Assembly: GCA_905214875.1 (NCBI GenBank)
Contig: CAJMNR010000009.1
Location: 17,983 to 81,982, forward strand
Reading direction: 5' to 3'
DNA: 64,000 nucleotides
Source of the DNA: an uncultured bacterium
Lineage (GTDB): Bacteria; Bacillota; Clostridia; Lachnospirales; Lachnospiraceae
The translations under genes were made by a program, and so were the position numbers. This document shows positions 60,251 to 64,000 of this stretch, in pieces. The notes below the pieces were generated by a model. The model made no database searches. It was given only the letters and a program-made list of their open reading frames with translations, and was not told the DNA's origin. Each line of letters opens with the position of its first letter. Position 1 is the first letter of the stretch.

Positions 60251-61108
60251 CTATACCTCCTTATTCTCTTTGAGGCTATTCTTGCCGATCAACGGTAGGT
60301 TAATCGAAAATATAGACCCTTTGCCTTCAGTGCTCTTGCATGTGATTTGTCCCTTGTGCTTTTCTATAATCGATTGTCCGATTGCTAATCCAAGTCCGCA
60401 ACCATTGTTCTCTCCAGGAGTGCGAGAGGAGTCCACCATATAGGTCCTTTTAAAGATATAAGGAATTTGTGAACGTGGAATTCCGATTCCTGTATCAATC
60501 ACTTGAATTGTGATTGTATTAGCCTTGTCTTCAAATGCGTTTAGGCAAATGGTATCGCCTTCAGAGGTGAATTTTAATGCATTGGAAAATAGGTTATCGA
60601 GCACTCGCTGCATGAGTTTTACGTCTATGAAAACGACATATTCATAGTCGGTGGGAAGACGAACCCCTAATTTCCTAGTTTGATAACTACGATCAGCTGC
60701 CATGCTGTAGTAATAGTCTTCTAGAAAATCTTTGATGGGAATGGACTCCATATGTAATGCATTAGTGTTCGTATGGATGGATGTTAATAAGAAGACATCT
60801 TCCACTAGGTGATGAATAAATTCCCCTCGACGTTTTATTATGTTTAATGTTTGATACAGTGTATCGGTATTGATCTCGTCCATAGATAAAAGATTTTCTA
60901 CTGCATTATTGATTACCGTGATTGGCGCTCGTAAATCATGCGAAATGTTTGAAAATATTTCGTCTTTTTCTTTCTGGGCTTGTATGAGTTCTTGGTTGGT
61001 TCGTTCTAACTTCTTGGAAGTCTCATAAAGCGCATGTGTAAGTTCCTGAACTTGTATTTCTGGTTTCACAAAAGCCTGCTTCATTTCTAAATCCATTATC
61101 ACACTCAC
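60251..61108 (-). CDS. Cytosolic sensor histidine kinase
   Basis: A 285-residue kinase with no transmembrane helix. A coiled-coil N-terminus (about residues 18-48, ELTHALYETSKKLERTNQ) leads to the HisKA motif NISHDLRAPI (His near residue 57), then the N box LFSNALKF, and the G boxes DTGIGIP and GCGLGLAI (Cys where Ser or Thr is common). It lacks a recognisable sensing domain such as PAS. The start GTG overlaps the regulator stop (GTGA), so it is co-translated with the regulator. What it senses is open; a cytosolic ligand or a partner protein is likely. Confidence 0.88.
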   Translation of the reverse strand: MSVIMDLEMKQAFVKPEIQVQELTHALYETSKKLERTNQELIQAQKEKDEIFSNISHDLRAPITVINNAVENLLSMDEINTDTLYQTLNIIKRRGEFIHHLVEDVFLLTSIHTNTNALHMESIPIKDFLEDYYYSMAADRSYQTRKLGVRLPTDYEYVVFIDVKLMQRVLDNLFSNALKFTSEGDTICLNAFEDKANTITIQVIDTGIGIPRSQIPYIFKRTYMVDSSRTPGENNGCGLGLAIGQSIIEKHKGQITCKSTEGKGSIFSINLPLIGKNSLKENKEV

Positions 61109-61794
61109 TTTTCTTTCGCTGCATGGAATTGATATCCTTTTGACCAGACGGTTGTTATGACATCATCAAGCCCTTCGTAATAACTAAGTTTTTTCCGTAG
61201 ACGGCTTGCTGTGACCATAATGGTTCTGCGGTCAGAAGCGCTATAGGTTCCCCATATTAAGTTTCCAAGTTTCTCGAAGGTTAGCGTCTTTTTGGGATTC
61301 GCCATTAAATGATACAATAGTTCATATTCACGGTTGGATAGTGCAATCTCTTCGTTGTCGTAATAAGCTTTATGAAGTGTTAAGTCTAACCGTAATGGCG
61401 GATACGAAATCTCATTTGCTGCAGACAATTGGTGCTTCGTTCGCCGCAGCACTACATTAATTCGTGCAGAAAGCTCCTTGAGACTATATGGTTTTGTGAT
61501 ATAATCGTCAGCACCAAGTTGGAAGCCTTTAAGTCTGGCTGCTTCTGAGGTTACACCAGTTAAAAAGATAAATGGCGCATCAGTCATGGAGCGAATCTTA
61601 CTACATGACTCAAAGCCATTTAGTCCTGGCATCATGACATCTAATATAATACAGTCGGGACGATATTTTTTGAGTGTGCGAATAGAAGTGACCGGATCAT
61701 TGGAAGTGATTACCTCATAGCCTTGCCTTGTTAAAAAGTTTTTATTAATCTGTAATACATCGCTATCATCGTCAATTAATAAAAGTTTCGCCAT
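61105..61794 (-). CDS. OmpR-family response regulator
   Basis: A 229-residue regulator: receiver domain (residues 1-about 120) with acidic pocket Asp8-Asp10, phosphoacceptor Asp52 in IILDVMMPG, Thr in FLTGVTSEAA and Lys in YITKPYSLKEL. The winged-helix domain (about 130-225) contains LSNREYELLYHLMANP and the RTIMVTASRLRKKL recognition region. It is the probable binder of the T(A/G)TTACA(A/G)AG(C/T)TGTTAG sites in front of the three precursor genes; the 11-bp half-site step fits this family. The link is inferred from proximity and geometry. Confidence 0.9.
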   Translation of the reverse strand: MAKLLLIDDDSDVLQINKNFLTRQGYEVITSNDPVTSIRTLKKYRPDCIILDVMMPGLNGFESCSKIRSMTDAPFIFLTGVTSEAARLKGFQLGADDYITKPYSLKELSARINVVLRRTKHQLSAANEISYPPLRLDLTLHKAYYDNEEIALSNREYELLYHLMANPKKTLTFEKLGNLIWGTYSASDRRTIMVTASRLRKKLSYYEGLDDVITTVWSKGYQFHAAKEK

Positions 61795-61959
61795 ATTTTC
61801 GCCCTTTCTTCATATGAATTTATGTACTAAGATATTCTATCATAAAAATATGGAAAAAAATAGGAGCAAAATGCATAAAAAGTAAGGAGAAAAAAAGAAG
61901 GGTTGAGAATATTTCTTATGAAACATATAATGGATTTATTGTAGGAGAAAGGGTGACGA

Positions 61960-62826
61960 ATGATGAGTTGCGAGTTTATAAAAGGGTATACAAAAAATGA
62001 TACGTTGCGTAAGTCGTTAGGAAGCCTTGCAAAAAAGACGTTCGGCATTGATTTAGAAGGATGGTATCAGTCAGGCCGTTGGGAGGATTCACACATTCCA
62101 TATTCCTTTGTAGATGGAGAGAGTATCGTATCCAATGTGCTTGCCAATAAGATGAAGATGAGCACAGAGCAGAAAGACTATACATTCATTCAAATAGGAA
62201 CGGTTATGACAGAGCCAGCTTATCGAAACAACGGGTATTTAAGAAAATTAATCGAACAGATCATAGAGGACTATAAAGACGAGGTAGATGGCTTTTATCT
62301 ATATGCAAATGATTCCGTAACTGAATTTTATCCTAAGTTTGGCTTTATAGCAGGTGACGAATATGTTTATACGAGAAAGATACATAAGCCGAAGCAGCAA
62401 GCAAAGGTTGTTTCACTAAAAGATTGTTCGAAGAAGGAACGAGAAGCATTTTATACAGTAAGAGAAAAAACTGTTCCAAATGAAGCAATCTGCAATAAGA
62501 ATAAAGGCCTTTTGGCATTCTGGACAGATTCCTTAGATGGCATCTATTATTTACCGGAAGCAGAGTGCTATGTAGGCACAGATGTGAATGAGGATACCTT
62601 AGTGCTAAACCAGATTTTCTCTAAAAAGGTCATGGATGTTAACCTAGTGATTGATAGCTTTTATGGGAAAGCAAAGAAAGTAGAATTAGGATTTGTGCCA
62701 TTAGATCAGGAAGAATTTGAAGTAAAGAAGATTGTAGAGAAAGATTATCATTACTTCTATATGGGAGAAGCACTTGAAACGTTAGAGAAACAGAAGGTTC
62801 GATTCCCGGAATATTCTCATGCGTAA
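61960..62826 (+). CDS. GNAT-family N-acetyltransferase
   Basis: A 288-residue protein with a GNAT domain in the first half: QIGTVMTEPAYRNNGYLRKLIEQII (the acetyl-CoA loop around residues 74-98) followed by GFYLYANDSVTEFYPKFGF. The second half is a less conserved domain. The substrate is unknown, and its relation to the peptide locus is open. The start ATG at 61960 (another at 61963) follows AGGAGAAAGGG. It is divergent from the response regulator operon. Confidence 0.8.
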   Translation: MMSCEFIKGYTKNDTLRKSLGSLAKKTFGIDLEGWYQSGRWEDSHIPYSFVDGESIVSNVLANKMKMSTEQKDYTFIQIGTVMTEPAYRNNGYLRKLIEQIIEDYKDEVDGFYLYANDSVTEFYPKFGFIAGDEYVYTRKIHKPKQQAKVVSLKDCSKKEREAFYTVREKTVPNEAICNKNKGLLAFWTDSLDGIYYLPEAECYVGTDVNEDTLVLNQIFSKKVMDVNLVIDSFYGKAKKVELGFVPLDQEEFEVKKIVEKDYHYFYMGEALETLEKQKVRFPEYSHA

Positions 62827-62841
62827 CATCGGCTGATTCGC

Positions 62842-62870
62842 TTGACTTTTACTTTTTCATCCTTTATAAT
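62842..62870 (+). promoter_or_regulatory. Promoter of hisZ
   Basis: TTGACT (62842-62847), a 17-base spacer and TATAAT (62865-62870), 75 bases before hisZ. A strong sigma-A promoter. Confidence 0.8.
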
Positions 62871-62945
62871 ATTAAAAAATTTACAATGGTAGCATAGTAG
62901 AGAAGTAGCACTTCAACGCGCTAAACTATCGGAAATGAGGAAAAC

Positions 62946-64000
62946 ATGAGTCTAGGAGAATATAAATTATCAGAACGCAGCAATGCACATGGCTTATTGC
63001 ATACTCCAGAAGGGGTAAGAGATATCTATAATTCCGAGTGTGCTAAGAAATTACAAGTCGAGGCAAGTATCCATGAAATGCTTGCGCTATATAACTTTAA
63101 AGATGTGGAGACACCAACGTTTGAATATTTTGATATCTTCAATCAAGAACGTGGAACCATCGCTAGCAAGGAGATGTATAAGTTTTTTGACAAAGAAGGT
63201 AATACATTAGTCCTTCGTCCTGACTTCACTCCATCTATAGCAAGATGCGCTGCAAAATACTTCAAAGAGGAAGAACTTCCAATTCGTTTGTGCTATAATG
63301 GCAAGACGTTTATTAATAATAGCAGATATCAAGGAAAATTAAAAGAGATTTCCCAGCTTGGAGCAGAGCTAATCAATGATGATTCGGTAGATGCCGATGC
63401 AGAAATGATTGCACTCGTAATCGAATCGTTAAAGAAGGCGGGGCTTGAAGAATTCCAAATCGAGATTGGCCATGCCGATTTTATGAATGGAATATTAGAA
63501 GAAGCAAATTTAGATGAAGAAGAAGCGATGGAATTTAAAAATCTGATGGAAGCAAAGAATTTATTCGGTGTGGAAGACGTCATCGCAAGCAAACATCTAA
63601 ACAGTGAGTTAGAAGAATTGATTTTAAAACTGCCATCCTTATTTGGCAATGAAGATAATTTGTCATATGCAAAGGCAAGAGTACATAATACACGATCAAT
63701 CAAGGCAATCGAGCGCCTGGAACAATTACAGAACATATTAAAAATCTATGGGTTAGAAAACTATATCAGTTTTGACCTTGGAATGCTTAGCAAATACAAT
63801 TACTATACAGGAATCATTTTAAAAGGTTATACGTATGGTACCGGGGATGTCATTGTAACTGGTGGACGTTATGACAATCTATTACGCCAGTTTGGAAAAG
63901 AATCTCCAGCAATCGGATTTATTATCTTAATTGACCAATTGATGCTTGCATTATCCAGCCAGAAGATTGATATTAAAACGAATACAGAGCAGTGGATGAT
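62946..64000 (+). CDS. hisZ: ATP phosphoribosyltransferase regulatory subunit HisZ (partial)
   Basis: 351 codons are present and the gene runs past the right edge. It is a class II aminoacyl-tRNA synthetase-like fold: N-terminal LLHTPEGVRDIYNSECAKK, motif 2-like VLRPDFTPSIARCAAKYF, and GGRYDNLLRQFGKESPAIGF near the end, with the histidine-biosynthesis type ISFDLGMLSKYNYYTGI segment. Such proteins hold the short HisG enzyme in an active complex rather than charging tRNA. The HisS alternative is less likely from the N-terminus and the mode of the motif 2 region. GAGGAAAAC precedes the ATG. A his operon probably follows. Confidence 0.85.
   Translation, partial: MSLGEYKLSERSNAHGLLHTPEGVRDIYNSECAKKLQVEASIHEMLALYNFKDVETPTFEYFDIFNQERGTIASKEMYKFFDKEGNTLVLRPDFTPSIARCAAKYFKEEELPIRLCYNGKTFINNSRYQGKLKEISQLGAELINDDSVDADAEMIALVIESLKKAGLEEFQIEIGHADFMNGILEEANLDEEEAMEFKNLMEAKNLFGVEDVIASKHLNSELEELILKLPSLFGNEDNLSYAKARVHNTRSIKAIERLEQLQNILKIYGLENYISFDLGMLSKYNYYTGIILKGYTYGTGDVIVTGGRYDNLLRQFGKESPAIGFIILIDQLMLALSSQKIDIKTNTEQWM

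Noticed and set aside
49591..61794. Lanthipeptide, sactipeptide or ranthipeptide locus
   Set aside because: No LanM/LanB/LanC and no radical SAM maturase occurs near the precursors; the synthetase, B2 and RRE set points to the lasso type.

Overview
The window looks like a chromosomal segment of a low-GC Firmicute, most likely a Lachnospiraceae member (Clostridium cluster XIVa). Supporting signs are AT-rich third positions, strong AAGGAGG-type ribosome sites, a T-box leader, recU, a LoaP-type NusG paralogue, hisZ, and Big2/InlB-repeat surface proteins. No tRNA, rRNA, CRISPR array, prophage or insertion sequence was seen. Most genes are on the + strand; a minus-strand block runs from 55.2 to 61.8 kb, with one + strand gene inside it.

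Layout. 0-4.4 kb: end of a UPF0210 gene, a large secreted repeat protein and an anchored unknown protein. 4.4-12.5 kb: a promoter and T-box in front of a CstA-type transporter, then a YitT membrane protein, a PepD-type dipeptidase, an LCP wall ligase and an M23 peptidase. 12.5-21.3 kb: housekeeping genes (small alarmone synthetase, rRNA methyltransferase, pseudouridine synthases, HAD phosphatase, YgiQ radical SAM protein, recU, proC). 21.5-49.5 kb: a large surface-polysaccharide locus with a beta-helix protein, an initiating sugar-phosphate transferase, LoaP antiterminator, five GT4 and three GT2 glycosyltransferases, acyltransferases, two pyruvyltransferase-family proteins, two flippases, a putative polymerase, and the CpsB/CpsC/CpsD regulatory trio. 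Its middle carries a 64-bp direct repeat and a chimeric gene remnant, both marks of recombination.

49.6-61.8 kb: a composite lasso-peptide-type RiPP locus, the most unusual part of the window. The + strand half encodes B2 protease, macrolactam synthetase C, HPr-kinase-like tailoring kinase, a 53-residue precursor, an RRE/PqqD protein (B1) and an ABC exporter. The other half holds a second synthetase, a second kinase, a second RRE protein, two further precursors (63 and 59 residues, both ending in Ser) and a two-component system. The two smaller genes for precursors 1 and 3 were read directly from the sequence. All three precursor genes have the same promoter design: a 17-bp element T(A/G)TTACA(A/G)AG(C/T)TGTTAG, containing two TGTTA-like half sites 11 bp apart, then exactly 28 bp, then an extended -10 box. 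This is the geometry expected for an activating OmpR/PhoB-type response regulator, and such a regulator is encoded in the locus.

61.9-64 kb: a GNAT acetyltransferase and the start of hisZ, which runs off the window.

Limits: all family calls come from reading motifs, with no database search. The lasso class is inferred from the enzyme set. Ring position, peptide structure, target and the regulator-operator pairing are inferences.
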